Positions 17,742 through 27,592 of a stretch of 64,000 bases of DNA are shown one piece after another. Under the pieces are notes generated by a model. It searched no databases, was not told the DNA's origin, and saw only the letters and a program-made list of their open reading frames with translations. Origin of the DNA: Corynebacterium sp. SCR221107 (GTDB lineage Bacteria; Actinomycetota; Actinomycetes; Mycobacteriales; Mycobacteriaceae); NCBI RefSeq assembly GCF_027886475.1, contig NZ_CP115670.1, positions 2,728,001-2,792,000 on the forward strand, in the 5' to 3' direction. The translations under genes were made by a program, and so were the position numbers. The stretch's first letter is position 1. Each line of letters begins with the position of its first letter.

Positions 17742-19571
17742 TTAGGCCTGGGCTGCCTCAACACGCTTGCGCAGAGCAGCGAACTGCTCGTGGACCTCAG
17801 CCGGGACCTTCGGGCCGAGGAACTCCAGGTAGTTGGCGTTATCCTCGAGGTCGCCCGCCCACTGCTCGGCAGGTGCGGTCAAAGCCTCGCGGACATCCTC
17901 GATCGGGGTGTCCAGACCCTCAAGGTCCATGTCCTCGGCACGGGCGGTCAGGCCCGCGATGGTCTCCTCGGCCTCAACCTTGCCCTCGAGGCGGTCGACG
18001 ATCCACTTCAGCACGCGAGAGTTATCACCGAAGCCCGGCCAGAGGAAACGGCCGTCATCGCCGCGGCGGAACCAGTTGACGAGGAAGATCGGAGGCATCT
18101 TGTCGCCGCCGCGCTTGCCCATGTCGATCCAGTGCTGCAGGTAGTCACCGGCGTTGTAGCCGATGAACGGCAGCATAGCCATTGGGTCGTGGCGCAGGGC
18201 ACCGACAACGCCCTCGGCGGCGGCGGTCTGTCCCGAAGCCAACAGAGCGCCGACCATGGTGCCGTGCTCCCAGTCGTAGGTCTGGGTCACCAGCGGCACG
18301 GTGTCGGGGCGACGGCCACCGAACAGGATGGCGTCAACCTTAACACCCTTCCAGTCATCGAACTCAGGAGCCGTGGTCGGGCACTGGGTCAGGCCGACGC
18401 AGTAGCGGGAGTTCGGGTGCGCGGCATCCACGCCGGACTCCGGGGTCCAGTCGTTGCCGCGCCAGTCGACGAGGTGAGCCGGGGCGTCACCGTCCATGCC
18501 CTCCCACCAGATGTCGCCGTCATCGGTCAACGCGACGTTGGTGTACAAGGTGTTGCCCGGCTCTAGGGTCTGCATTGCGATCGGGTTGGAGGCGTAGTTA
18601 GTACCCGGGGCAACGCCGAAGAAGCCGTTCTCCGGGTTGACAGCGTAGAGGCCATCCTCGCGCAGGTGTAGCCATGCGATGTCATCGCCGACGACCTCGG
18701 ACTTCCAGCCGGGGATGGTCGGGGTCAGCATTGCCAGGTTGGTCTTGCCGCAAGCAGACGGGAAAGCAGCGGTGATGTGGTACACCTTGCCCTCCGGGGA
18801 GGTCAGCTTCAGGATGAGCATGTGCTCAGCCATCCACCCCTCTTCCTTGGCCATGACGGAGGCGATACGCAGGGCGTAGCACTTCTTGGCCAAGATGGCG
18901 TTTCCGCCGTAGCCGGAGCCGTAGGACCAGATCTCCTTGGTCTCCGGGAACTGGGTGATGTACTTGGTGTCATTGCACGGCCACGCGACATCCTCCTGGC
19001 CCGGCTCCAGTGGAGCGCCGACGGAGTGCAGTGCGCGGACGAACTCACCGTCTGCACCCAGCTTCTCCAAAGCCGCGGAACCCATGCGGGTCATAATGCG
19101 CATAGACATAACCACATATGCGGAGTCAGTCAGCTGCACGCCCAGCTTCGGGTTCGGATCATCGATCGGACCCATGCAGAAAGGAACGACATACATCGTG
19201 CGGCCACGCATGGCGCCGGTGTAGGCCTCGGTCATCTCGGCCTTCATTTCCTTCGGGTCTGCCCAGTTGTTGGTAGGACCTGCATCCTCTTCCTTCTCGG
19301 AGCAGATGAAGGTGCGCGACTCAACACGAGCAACGTCGGAAGGGTTAGAGCGTGCGAGGAAGCTGTTCGGACGCTTCTCCTCGTTGAGGCGCAGTAGGGT
19401 ACCTGCCTCAACCAATTCTTCTGCCAGACGGTCCCACTCCTCCTGAGAGCCATCTGCGAAAACTACCTTCTCCGGCTGGAAGAGCTCTACGGCCTCAGCG
19501 ATCCAATTCAGCAGTGCTTCGTTCTCGGTTGGGGCTGCGCCTTCCAGCCCCTTGATGGCCACGTTGGACAT
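17742..19571 (-). CDS. pckG: Phosphoenolpyruvate carboxykinase (GTP)
   Basis: 609 residues, the normal length of GTP-type PEPCK. Converts oxaloacetate and GTP to phosphoenolpyruvate in gluconeogenesis. The P-loop P-S-A-C-G-K-T-N with the mobile active-site Cys is clear, as are F-G-G-R-R-P and the P-x-I-F-x-V-N-W-F-R segment. Start ATG 19571 has AGGAG at 7 nt; the upstream extension to 19655 is not needed. The gene is in the same setting in M. tuberculosis and C. glutamicum. Its upstream region holds possible regulatory palindromes. Confidence 0.97.
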   Translation of the reverse strand: MSNVAIKGLEGAAPTENEALLNWIAEAVELFQPEKVVFADGSQEEWDRLAEELVEAGTLLRLNEEKRPNSFLARSNPSDVARVESRTFICSEKEEDAGPTNNWADPKEMKAEMTEAYTGAMRGRTMYVVPFCMGPIDDPNPKLGVQLTDSAYVVMSMRIMTRMGSAALEKLGADGEFVRALHSVGAPLEPGQEDVAWPCNDTKYITQFPETKEIWSYGSGYGGNAILAKKCYALRIASVMAKEEGWMAEHMLILKLTSPEGKVYHITAAFPSACGKTNLAMLTPTIPGWKSEVVGDDIAWLHLREDGLYAVNPENGFFGVAPGTNYASNPIAMQTLEPGNTLYTNVALTDDGDIWWEGMDGDAPAHLVDWRGNDWTPESGVDAAHPNSRYCVGLTQCPTTAPEFDDWKGVKVDAILFGGRRPDTVPLVTQTYDWEHGTMVGALLASGQTAAAEGVVGALRHDPMAMLPFIGYNAGDYLQHWIDMGKRGGDKMPPIFLVNWFRRGDDGRFLWPGFGDNSRVLKWIVDRLEGKVEAEETIAGLTARAEDMDLEGLDTPIEDVREALTAPAEQWAGDLEDNANYLEFLGPKVPAEVHEQFAALRKRVEAAQA

Positions 19572-19998
19572 CGAATCTCCTGACATATTTTCACGTGTCT
19601 GTTTGCGGGTGAATACATCAATCACAGTAGCTTTAAGCCGACTCCAATTGAACAAGCTTTTAGAGACTCACGTCACAAAACTAATCTACCTGCAATTTAC
19701 CCCCACCACTTCGGCTGCCTTTACCACCAAATCCACGAAAACTGCGGTATTTGATACCCAATTCCGGGGGTAATAATTGGTGCATGTCTATTAATTCACA
19801 TCCCTTATTGGACGATTCGGGCGCAATCGATTGCCAACACGTTAATGCAGTTATTCGCAGGATTTGCAATGTGCACCAGGGCACACTTTTGACTGATTTT
19901 TACAAGATTGTGAATGTTTGCCCGAAAAACGCACACGTGGGCATCCAATAGGTGGGATTATCCCCCACGACAACCCAACCCCTAGCACCTCATCTTCC
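19572..19998. promoter_or_regulatory. pckG upstream region with possible CRP/GlxR-like site
   Basis: 427 bp without a convincing gene. TGTGC-ACCAGG-GCACA (19870-19885) is a perfect 5-bp-arm repeat with the N6 spacing of GlxR/CRP sites, differing from TGTGA/TCACA at one position per arm. A second palindrome GGTAT-TTG-ATACC lies at 19746-19758. Regulation of pck by GlxR-type control would be in keeping with gluconeogenesis, but this site is only a sequence match. Confidence 0.35.
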
Positions 19999-20346
19999 TC
20001 ACGAACCCCAATCGCCCAGCCGCTCCGCGGGACTTATTGAACCCGGCTTTTCCCGCGACACCGACTCGCCTGCCTCCTTCGTCTCAGGCCCAGCGGCGGT
20101 ATATCCTGCCCAGCGGGCCAGCTCTCCTGACAGGAAAACATGCTCGGCCATGCGTCCGTCATTGCCGATGGCCGCGATGCGATCGATCACCCCGTCGAGA
20201 TCATCGTCGTGGAGCACCACCACCCCGTCACTGCCGTAGTAGGTGCCAGGGATCAGTTCACCGAGACCACCGGCGTTGGCCCACCGCGCAAGCAGTTCCG
20301 GCAGATCCTTTACATCGGCACCATCAACAGGTAGGAGTTCGTCCAT
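19999..20346 (-). CDS. Hypothetical protein
   Basis: 115 residues; not recognised. Acidic overall, begins M-D-E-L-L-P-V-D and contains V-V-V-L-H-D-D-D-L-D-G-V-I-D-R-I. It has no signal peptide or membrane segment, so it is probably cytosolic. The start ATG 20346 lies 5 bp after the stop of the preceding membrane-anchored gene, so the two are probably co-translated; a longer frame to 20574 overlaps that gene and is unlikely. Function unknown. Confidence 0.6.
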   Translation of the reverse strand: MDELLPVDGADVKDLPELLARWANAGGLGELIPGTYYGSDGVVVLHDDDLDGVIDRIAAIGNDGRMAEHVFLSGELARWAGYTAAGPETKEAGESVSREKPGSISPAERLGDWGS

Positions 20347-20351
20347 AGGCC

Positions 20352-21671
20352 TTAACCCCGCCCCTCGCACCGTTTCGGGAGGGCGGACAACACGCTGACT
20401 CGCGCGCCGAGCTCCCCTGCAATCTCCGCCGCCAGCTGCGTGCGGCGCACCCGTTTTGCCTGCATCAAACGCACACCTGCCAGGACAGCGCCCACCACGA
20501 TAGCCACCGCCGGCCACACTCCCACGCGTATGAGACCACCGGCGACCACCCCAGCCACCACCACGGACATACATGCTTCAACGACCCCGGTGCGCCAGGA
20601 GCGAGGAATCTCCAGACTGCGTGCCAAATGTCGCAGGTGCCGTTCCGGCAGACTGACCAGCACCTTTCGGCGCCGCAGAAGCATATGATGCTTGGCCACT
20701 CCCACGGCCTGCCCGGATTCCGATAGGGGAGATACCGAAGCGGCCCGCAGTACCGGTGTCTTCGCCTTCAAAACTTGATCGACCACGTCGTAGAGGTCCT
20801 TCGCGCTGTAGCTTTCTTCTAGAAGGACATGCGGTAGCTGCCAGCTCGAGGGCAGCCGGGCGGTGACAAAGACGATCCCGGCGCGCGCCACCGCTTCTTT
20901 CAGCACCTCTTTGTCCGCCGACCGCCAGCCCGTTGCGGGAGCGACGGCGATGATGACGTCGACCGGTGACAGGGGGCTTACCATCTCCCCCAGCTCCCGC
21001 GCCCGCGCCACCCACGAGCCCCGACACCGCTTGTCGGGACTGATCACGGAAACGCGAAGCGGCACCGGCGCGGGCAGGAATTCGCAGGCCGGAAGCCCGG
21101 CGTGGGGGAAACGCTGACGCAAGGCCGCAACCTCCCCAGCCAGCCTAAGCAGGCGGACCTGCTCGATGCGCGCTGGGTCGATCCCCTCTACCACCTCGCG
21201 CAGCGCGCCAACGTCCGCGCCGCGCAGGACCTCCTCTTCCACGACATGGAAGTAGACCGCGGACTCAGCATGGATACCGCGCATGCGCGCGCGGGCCTTG
21301 GCGTCGACGATGGATCCCTTGTCAACGGTTGCACTCCACCCCACCAAGACCACGTCCACCGCGTGGGTGAGCACCGGCCACGAGACAGCAACCGGAAGCC
21401 AACCGGGTCCTAAATCCGGCAGCTCGAGTGACTCCGCGACGGTGCAGGCGCCAACGCGCACCGGGCCTGCATGACACTGCAGGATCTTTGCCAGCTCCAC
21501 CGCGGCGGTGCGGGCCTGGATGACGCCCGGATCCATGGGCTCACCCACGACACCGGCGTGACCTGCGTTGTGTGCGGGCAAAGATTCCAGCCAGCCGAGC
21601 AGCGCCGGGAATGCTCCGGCACCGGCCACCGGGGTGTGCGCATCCCGTGCCACATTGTCGATATCAGCCAC
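20352..21671 (-). CDS. Hypothetical membrane-anchored protein
   Basis: 439 residues; family not recognised. A long soluble N-terminal part (about 1-355) with alternating hydrophobic strands (for example V-D-V-V-L-V-G-W and V-D-V-I-I-A-V-A-P-A) suggests an alpha/beta fold. Two hydrophobic helices at about 365-405 form a C-terminal hairpin, followed by a basic, cytosolic-type tail. GTG 21671 is chosen because AGGAGGAGG lies at ideal spacing. The position between pckG and trmB parallels the place of unnamed genes (Rv0209/Rv0210) in M. tuberculosis, though I cannot show homology. Confidence 0.65.
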   Translation of the reverse strand: MADIDNVARDAHTPVAGAGAFPALLGWLESLPAHNAGHAGVVGEPMDPGVIQARTAAVELAKILQCHAGPVRVGACTVAESLELPDLGPGWLPVAVSWPVLTHAVDVVLVGWSATVDKGSIVDAKARARMRGIHAESAVYFHVVEEEVLRGADVGALREVVEGIDPARIEQVRLLRLAGEVAALRQRFPHAGLPACEFLPAPVPLRVSVISPDKRCRGSWVARARELGEMVSPLSPVDVIIAVAPATGWRSADKEVLKEAVARAGIVFVTARLPSSWQLPHVLLEESYSAKDLYDVVDQVLKAKTPVLRAASVSPLSESGQAVGVAKHHMLLRRRKVLVSLPERHLRHLARSLEIPRSWRTGVVEACMSVVVAGVVAGGLIRVGVWPAVAIVVGAVLAGVRLMQAKRVRRTQLAAEIAGELGARVSVLSALPKRCEGRG

Positions 21672-22004
21672 GCAGTGCCTCCTCCTTGAATTTCGGTCAG
21701 CCCCTTTCGGCACCGTGCCACCTCGTCTTCCCAAACCAACAGCAAACGCTGCGGCCGGGTCTAGGAAAGCGGGCTTATCCAGGCTGCAACTAGAAAGGAA
21801 TAGACGCGCAAGCTTCCTGCCCGGTTCCCTCGTGCGTGAAACTTGTCGAAGAAGCCGGTGGGAAAGGCGCGCAGGTGCGCGTCGGAAAGCAAAAGGCTCC
21901 TTAATGAAGGGCGTAGCTTTGGCAGACCCTGCTTCACATATTGCTCAAAGCAAAGCAGCAGAAACAGGAGACCCATATTGAACAAATCCCAGCAAACAGG
22001 CAGA
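21672..22004. other. Intergenic region between divergent hypothetical gene and trmB
   Basis: 333 bp without a supported gene. It carries one intergenic copy of the dispersed word (GTCGGAAAGC at 21881-21890). No clear promoter hexamers or terminator could be assigned. Confidence 0.5.
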
Positions 22005-22790
22005 ATGGAGGCGATGTCTATTCCTGATAATTCCCAAAAGACCCACGTAGGAGACCTGCCCAAGGGCCGTCCCCTGCAAACCGATTTCAACGCCGAATTC
22101 GGCAACGACCTCGACTACCCGCGCCTGGGCACCGTTTCCTTCCGCCGTGGCACCCTCACCGACAACCAGGAGGCGCTCTGGGAGGAGAACTGGCCGACGC
22201 TCGGCACCGTGCTTTCCGACGACAAGATTGACGTCGACGCCTGGTTCGGGCGCAGCGGCGCCAAGACGATCCTGGAGATCGGCTCCGGCACCGGCACCTC
22301 CACCGCCGCGATGGCACCGTTCGAGGCGGATACCAACATCATCGCCGTCGAGCTCTACAAGCCCGGCCTGGCCAAACTGCTCGGCGCGGTCGTGCGCGAG
22401 GGCATCACCAATATCCGCATGGTGCGCGGCGACGGCGTCGAGGTACTCACCCGCATGTTCGACGAGGGATCTCTTGACGGCGTGCGCATCTACTTCCCGG
22501 ACCCCTGGCCCAAGGCTCGCCACCACAAGCGCCGCATCATCCAGTCCGGTGTGCTCAACCTCATCGCCACCCGGCTCAAGCCGGGTGGGGTACTGCACGT
22601 GGCAACCGACCATGCCGACTACGCCGAGTGGATCAAGGAGCTCGCCAACGTCGAGCCGATGCTGGAGTACATGGGCTGGCCGTGGCCGGAGTGCCCGCAG
22701 CTGACCGACCGCCAGGTCATCACCAAGTTCGAGGGCAAGGGCTTGGATAAAGACCACACCATCAACGAATTCCTGTGGAGGCGCAAGTAA
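22005..22790 (+). CDS. trmB: tRNA (guanine-N7)-methyltransferase TrmB
   Basis: 261 residues. Methylates G46 of tRNA using SAM. The SAM site [10 protein letters not shown] and the TrmB signature [15 protein letters not shown] are both present, with the catalytic Asp in the latter. The open frame extends upstream to 21843, but homologous sequence begins near M-S-I-P-D; ATG 22005 or 22014 are both possible, neither with an ideal RBS. The NYN-domain gene starts 2 bp after the stop, as in mycobacteria (Rv0208c-Rv0207c). Confidence 0.95.
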   Translation: MEAMSIPDNSQKTHVGDLPKGRPLQTDFNAEFGNDLDYPRLGTVSFRRGTLTDNQEALWEENWPTLGTVLSDDKIDVDAWFGRSGAKTILEIGSGTGTSTAAMAPFEADTNIIAVELYKPGLAKLLGAVVREGITNIRMVRGDGVEVLTRMFDEGSLDGVRIYFPDPWPKARHHKRRIIQSGVLNLIATRLKPGGVLHVATDHADYAEWIKELANVEPMLEYMGWPWPECPQLTDRQVITKFEGKGLDKDHTINEFLWRRK

Positions 22791-22792
22791 TC

Positions 22793-23449
22793 ATGAGCGA
22801 CTACCAAGACGATCAATCGGCCCTCGCCAGCGACACCCTGCTATTGGTGTGGGACGCGCCGAACCTAGACATGGGCCTCGGTGCAATCCTCGGCGGGCGC
22901 CCCTCGGCCGCACACCGACCCCGCTTCGACGCCATCGGCCGGTGGCTGTTGGCCCGCGCCGGCGAACTGTCGCACAAGCAAAACCTCCACATCGAGGCCG
23001 AGGCCACGGTGTTTGCCAATGTCACCCCGGGTGGCGCGGAAAACGTTCGCCCCTGGGTAGAAGCGCTGCGCAACATCGGCTTCGCGGTGTTCGCCAAGCC
23101 GAAGCTGACAGAGGATTCCGACGTCGACCCGGACATGATCGAGCACATCTTGCTACGCCACTCCCAAGGCGTTCTGCGCGGTGTGGTCGTGGCCTCTGCC
23201 GACGGGCAAAACTTCAAGGAAACCTTGGATAAGCTGGCCGCCGAGGGCGTGGCCGTGACGGTGGTGGGCTTCCACGAGCATGCCGCATGGGCGGTCAACG
23301 ACGAGAATCTCGTCTTTGTCGATCTGGAGGAGATTCCGGGCGTATTCCGCGAGCCCTTGCCGCGCATCAGCCTGGATTCGCTGCCTGATACCGGTGCATG
23401 GCTGCGCCCGTTCCGCCCGCTTACCGCACTGTTGTCTGGCCGCGCATAG
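22793..23449 (+). CDS. NYN domain-containing protein (Rv0207c-like)
   Basis: 218 residues. The N-terminal L-V-W-D-A-P-N-L-D-M-G-L and the later V-V-A-S-A-D-G-Q-N-F motif place conserved Asp residues as in the PIN-like NYN nuclease fold. The likely role is metal-dependent RNA cleavage, but no substrate is known. It sits between trmB (2 bp gap) and mmpL3 (9 bp gap), so all three are probably one operon; this order is conserved in Corynebacteriales. Confidence 0.8.
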   Translation: MSDYQDDQSALASDTLLLVWDAPNLDMGLGAILGGRPSAAHRPRFDAIGRWLLARAGELSHKQNLHIEAEATVFANVTPGGAENVRPWVEALRNIGFAVFAKPKLTEDSDVDPDMIEHILLRHSQGVLRGVVVASADGQNFKETLDKLAAEGVAVTVVGFHEHAAWAVNDENLVFVDLEEIPGVFREPLPRISLDSLPDTGAWLRPFRPLTALLSGRA

Positions 23450-23458
23450 GAGTAGCCC

Positions 23459-25888
23459 ATGTTCTCCACCTGGGGAGATTTCGCCTACCGCCATCGGCGT
23501 ATCGTGCCTTTGGCCATCATCCTGGCCATCTTGGCGCTGTACGGGCTCTTCGGACTCAAGCTTGCCGACCGCATGAGCCAGGAGGGCTGGGACGATCCCG
23601 GCTCTTCGTCGACGCAGGCCGCCACGATCGAGCAGGAGACCTTCGGCCGCGATAATTCTGGCGATGTCATCTTGCTGTTCAAGGATGAAAAAGGCATCAC
23701 CACCTCGCAGCAATTTGACGCGATCAGCAGCTACCTCACGCAGCTTGCCGCCGATCACCCGGCTCAGATTGATTCGGTGACCAGCTACTTCGACAAGCGT
23801 AACCCGAACTTGGTCTCCGAGGACGGCACAGTCGCCTTCGCCGCCGTGGCGCTATCCGGCGACGGCGAGCAGACGCTCAGGGACTTCCGCATCATCGAAG
23901 ACGATCTCTACCCTACCTTCGACGGGGTAGAGGTTCAGGTTGCCGGCGCCACGGCGGTTGCCGACGCCCTCGACGAGGGCATGGCGGGTGATATTCACCG
24001 CGCGGAGATCTATGCCCTGCCCGCGGTTGCGGTGCTGCTGCTCATCGTCTTCGGTTCGGTGGTCGCCGCCTTCATGCCGCTGATCGTGGGCGGGTTGTCC
24101 ATCCTGGGCTCGCTGGGTGTGCTGTCCATCCTCGCCGGGGTCACCCAGGTCAATGTGTTCGCGCAGTCGGTGGTCACCCTGCTGGGCCTGGGTCTGGCCA
24201 TCGACTACGGACTTTTCATGGTCTCCCGCTTCCGCGAGGAGCTCGACCAAGGCCGTAGCGTGCCCGACGCCGTTCGCTTAACGACGGCCACGGCCGGCAA
24301 GACCGTGGTATTTTCCGCGGCGATGGTGGCGGTGGCCCTGTCCGGGCTGCTCGTATTCCCCCAGGCATTCTTGAAGTCCGTGGCCTACGGCGCGATCTCC
24401 GCGGTGGGCCTGGCGGCCCTGCTGTCCATTACCGTGCTGCCCTCCCTGTTCGGCCTGTTGGGCCACCGCATCGATGCTCTGACCGTGCGCCGGACCAGCC
24501 GGGTGGGCAAGCGGTTGGAGGATACCTGGTGGTACAGGATGCCGCAGTGGGCGATGAAGCACTCCACGGTGGTCACCGTCGCCATCGTCGCTGGCCTGCT
24601 CGCGCTGTCGGTGCCCCTCGCGGGCGTGAAGTTCGGCGGCATCAACGAGACCTACTTGCCACCCAACAACGCGGTGCGCCAGGCTCAGGCCACCTTCGAC
24701 GAGCAGTTCCCCACCTTCCGCACCGATCCCATCAAGCTGGTGGTCACCGGCGCCGACAACGCGCAACTGGTGGAGGTATTCAACCAGGCCAATCAGGTCC
24801 AAGGCCTCACCAGCCGCTTCCAGGCATCCTCGGCAACCCAGGACGGGACCACCGTATTATCCGCGGGCATCGCCAATCGCGAGGACAACGAGGAGGTCGT
24901 CGAGCAGTTGCGCGCCATCACCGTGCCGGAGGGCGTCAACGTCTACATCGGCGGCACCCCCGCGCTGGAGGTGGAGTCTATAGAGGCGCTGTTTGAGAAG
25001 CTGCCCACGATGGCGATCTACATCGTTGTGGTCACCTTCTTATTGATGAGCCTGGTGTTTGGCTCGATGATCCTGCCTGCCAAGGCCATCATCATGACGA
25101 TCCTGGGCATGGGGGCCACACTCGGCGTGCTCACCGCCATGTTCGTCGACGGCGTGGGGGCAGGCCTGGCCAACTTCACCCCGGGTCCGCTCATGAGCCC
25201 GGTGCTCGTGCTCATCATGGCGATCGTCTACGGCCTGTCCACCGACTACGAGGTGTTCCTCGTCTCCCGCATGGTGGAGGCCCGCGACAACGGTGAGTCC
25301 ACCGACGAGGCCATCAAGTACGGCACCGCGCACACCGGCGGCATCATTACCGCCGCGGCGCTCATCATGATCGTAGTCTGCGGCGCCTTCGGATTCTCCG
25401 AGATCGTCATGATGAAGTACATCGCCTTCGGCATGATCTTCGCCCTGCTCTTCGATGCCACCGTCATACGCATGCTGCTCGTGCCCGCCGTCATGCACCT
25501 GTTGCGCGAGGACAACTGGTGGGGGCCGCGCTGGGTCAAGGCCGCCAGCGCACGGATGGGGCACAATTCCCACGCCAGCGCGGTCGTGCCCGCCCCCGCA
25601 CTGGTGGCTGTCGGTGCCGAGGAAGCCACCTTAAGCCACGGCAATCCTTATGAGTCCGATACCACCCGCATCCACCCCGTGGCCGCCGATACCTCTCAGG
25701 CGGCGGCGAGCGACGACGACACGGGGGGCGTCGGCAAGCACGACATGGCCGCAGAAACCCCGATCGAAAAGGCCATGCCCATCGAGGAAAACGTGGCCAG
25801 CCGCGGCGGACGAATCGCAACCGAGGACAACGAGCTAGTACCATTTAGTGAATTAATCAAACGACTGAATGAAGAAAAGCGCAACTAG
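23459..25888 (+). CDS. mmpL3: MmpL3-type trehalose monomycolate transporter (CmpL1)
   Basis: 809 residues, RND superfamily, proton-driven flippase/exporter of trehalose monomycolate. Two MMPL repeats are seen: the first membrane helix, a periplasmic loop, then helices 2-6 with G-L-A-I-D-Y-G-L-F-M-V-S-R-F, and the second copy with Y-G-L-S-T-D-Y-E-V-F-L-V-S-R-M. These Asp-Tyr pairs match the proton relay of MmpL3. The last about 120 residues are polar and disordered, with a GTCGGCAAGC copy inside (25730-25739). GGAG lies 6 nt before ATG. Neighbouring trmB and NYN genes and the nearby tmaT/mtrP support the MmpL3 assignment. Confidence 0.93.
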   Translation: MFSTWGDFAYRHRRIVPLAIILAILALYGLFGLKLADRMSQEGWDDPGSSSTQAATIEQETFGRDNSGDVILLFKDEKGITTSQQFDAISSYLTQLAADHPAQIDSVTSYFDKRNPNLVSEDGTVAFAAVALSGDGEQTLRDFRIIEDDLYPTFDGVEVQVAGATAVADALDEGMAGDIHRAEIYALPAVAVLLLIVFGSVVAAFMPLIVGGLSILGSLGVLSILAGVTQVNVFAQSVVTLLGLGLAIDYGLFMVSRFREELDQGRSVPDAVRLTTATAGKTVVFSAAMVAVALSGLLVFPQAFLKSVAYGAISAVGLAALLSITVLPSLFGLLGHRIDALTVRRTSRVGKRLEDTWWYRMPQWAMKHSTVVTVAIVAGLLALSVPLAGVKFGGINETYLPPNNAVRQAQATFDEQFPTFRTDPIKLVVTGADNAQLVEVFNQANQVQGLTSRFQASSATQDGTTVLSAGIANREDNEEVVEQLRAITVPEGVNVYIGGTPALEVESIEALFEKLPTMAIYIVVVTFLLMSLVFGSMILPAKAIIMTILGMGATLGVLTAMFVDGVGAGLANFTPGPLMSPVLVLIMAIVYGLSTDYEVFLVSRMVEARDNGESTDEAIKYGTAHTGGIITAAALIMIVVCGAFGFSEIVMMKYIAFGMIFALLFDATVIRMLLVPAVMHLLREDNWWGPRWVKAASARMGHNSHASAVVPAPALVAVGAEEATLSHGNPYESDTTRIHPVAADTSQAAASDDDTGGVGKHDMAAETPIEKAMPIEENVASRGGRIATEDNELVPFSELIKRLNEEKRN

Positions 25889-25916
25889 CAGCGCAAAGCA
25901 GTAGAAACGTGGTGGC

Positions 25917-27002
25917 ATGGCGATACTTCACAACCGATGGGTCCGATTCTTCGGTCCCCTGGTCATCATCGCCATCGCCGCCTTTTTGCTGCGCGACCAG
26001 ATGCCCTTCCTTGCCGAGGGCTACCACGATGTCCTCGCCGCCGACACCTCCTTGACCATCGCGGCCTTCCTCGCCGTCTTTTGCTCCATCGTCGCCATGG
26101 CTGAGGTCATGCGCAGCCTGCTCACAGTCGGCGGGCACCCCGTGCGCTTAAGCAAGGCGCTGCAGCTGACGCTGATCGGCAACGCATGGTCCACCACCTT
26201 CCCCGGCGGCGCGGCCATCTCCACGGTGTACCAATACCGCACCATGCGCAATTGGAACGTCAGCCTCGTGGTCAGCTCCTGGTTCATCGTGGTCTCCAGC
26301 GCTTTGTCCACAGTCTGGCTCATCGCCCTAGGGCTTGTGTCCATCTTCTTCCTCAACGCCAACTTCTCGCTGGCACCGCTGCTCGGCTCGGCCACCATCA
26401 TGATCGCGCTGGCGATGGCCGTATTCTGGGCCACCAACCACGCCGGCAAGACGGAAAGGATCGCCCGCGGCTGCCTGCGGATCTTCAATAGACTCACCCG
26501 GCGCGAACCACACCGCGGCATGGAGTCCCTGCACAGGCACATCGCCCAGCTGGATGCCGTTGACTTAAGCTTCGGCCGCTTTTTGTGGGTGGCTACCCTG
26601 TCGCTGATGAACTGGCTGCTCGATATCGCCAGCCTCTGGCTGTGTATCTGGGCCGTGACCGGGGTGATGCCCGGCTTCGAACGCCAGCCCGACTCCACCA
26701 CTGTGCTTGGGGTGACCTTGGCCTTTGTTACCTCGAAGATCGTTGGCACCGCGCAGATCACCCCGGCGGGGCTCGGCCCGGTGGAGGCCGCTTTCACCGG
26801 CTCTCTCGTGGCCGTGGGCATGACCGCCTCCAACGCCTTCGGCGCCGTGTTCGTCTACCGCATCCTCTCCTTCGCCCTGATTACCGCCATCGGCTGGATC
26901 GTCTACTTCATCGACACCGCGCGCGGCGGCGTCACCGTCGTCGACGCGCAAGACCCCCATGGGCCCACCGCCGAGGCAGCGCAGGCCCCACAGGCAAACT
27001 AA
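25917..27002 (+). CDS. Lysylphosphatidylglycerol synthetase-type transmembrane protein (YbhN/UPF0104-like)
   Basis: 361 residues with about eight membrane segments and no soluble aminoacyl-transferase domain. G-N-A-W-S-T-T-F-P-G-G-A-A-I-S-T-V-Y-Q-Y and the late T-P-A-G-L-G-P-V-E-A-A motif are hallmark segments of this flippase-like family. It starts 28 bp after mmpL3 and is likely in the same operon. Members of this family are suspected lipid transporters; the substrate here is unknown, but an envelope role fits. Confidence 0.8.
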   Translation: MAILHNRWVRFFGPLVIIAIAAFLLRDQMPFLAEGYHDVLAADTSLTIAAFLAVFCSIVAMAEVMRSLLTVGGHPVRLSKALQLTLIGNAWSTTFPGGAAISTVYQYRTMRNWNVSLVVSSWFIVVSSALSTVWLIALGLVSIFFLNANFSLAPLLGSATIMIALAMAVFWATNHAGKTERIARGCLRIFNRLTRREPHRGMESLHRHIAQLDAVDLSFGRFLWVATLSLMNWLLDIASLWLCIWAVTGVMPGFERQPDSTTVLGVTLAFVTSKIVGTAQITPAGLGPVEAAFTGSLVAVGMTASNAFGAVFVYRILSFALITAIGWIVYFIDTARGGVTVVDAQDPHGPTAEAAQAPQAN

Positions 27003-27110
27003 GACGTAGATACTTCCCGCCCACCCCCGCCGGACGAGAAAACCGCCGGTCGGGCTATCATCAGGGGGCGGGTACCTGCCTGCTTGGATCAATTCTTTTA
27101 GGAGCCCCTC

Positions 27111-27458
27111 GTGAAGTACCTAGCCTATGACATCATCGCCATCTTCGTCTTCGCCGTCCTCGCCCGCATGGCCCACGGCGGCCTCGGCGTCGCTGAGGTG
27201 CTCAACACCTGGTGGCCTTTCGCGCTGGGCGTTCTCATCGGCTGGATGCTCATCCGCGGCAAGGATGCCGCCACCGTCAAACAGGGTGTCACCGTGTGGT
27301 TGAGCACCGCAGTGGCAGGCCTGGCTATATGGGGTATCCGCCACCAGGAATTCCCGCACTGGTCTTTCATCCTGGTTGCCTCGATCATGTCCGCACTGCT
27401 GCTGCTGGGATGGCGCGCGGTTGCCGCAAAGTTCAGCAAGAAACCGGTGGCCTCCTGA
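27111..27458 (+). CDS. DUF3054 family membrane protein
   Basis: 115 residues, GTG start with AGGAG at 6 nt. Four membrane segments (about 3-20, 33-48, 60-78 and 87-104). The D-x-x-A-I-x-x-F-A start, W-P-F-A-L-G-V-L-I-G-W and R-x-x-x-F-P-H-W-S-F-I-L-V-A motifs match DUF3054. Function is unknown. A terminator follows directly. Confidence 0.8.
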   Translation: MKYLAYDIIAIFVFAVLARMAHGGLGVAEVLNTWWPFALGVLIGWMLIRGKDAATVKQGVTVWLSTAVAGLAIWGIRHQEFPHWSFILVASIMSALLLLGWRAVAAKFSKKPVAS

Positions 27459-27475
27459 CGGCCTCGCGACCGTGC

Positions 27476-27519
27476 ACGCCCTTATCCCGGGAAATCTGTT
27501 TCGGGATGAGGGCGTTTTT
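27476..27519 (+). terminator. Intrinsic terminator after DUF3054 gene
   Basis: ACGCCCT-ATCCCG and CGGGAT-AGGGCGT form a stem with a loop of about 12 nt, followed by TTTTTC. Confidence 0.9.
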
Positions 27520-27592
27520 CTTATATCCCTGGTTTCATTCAGCAGCGCCACGCACCGGAGGCGGCACTATCCGGATGGCTAAGCTGGTTGCT

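Noticed and set aside
21945..22757. 270-residue minus-strand frame
   Set aside because: Antisense to trmB, which has its diagnostic motif.
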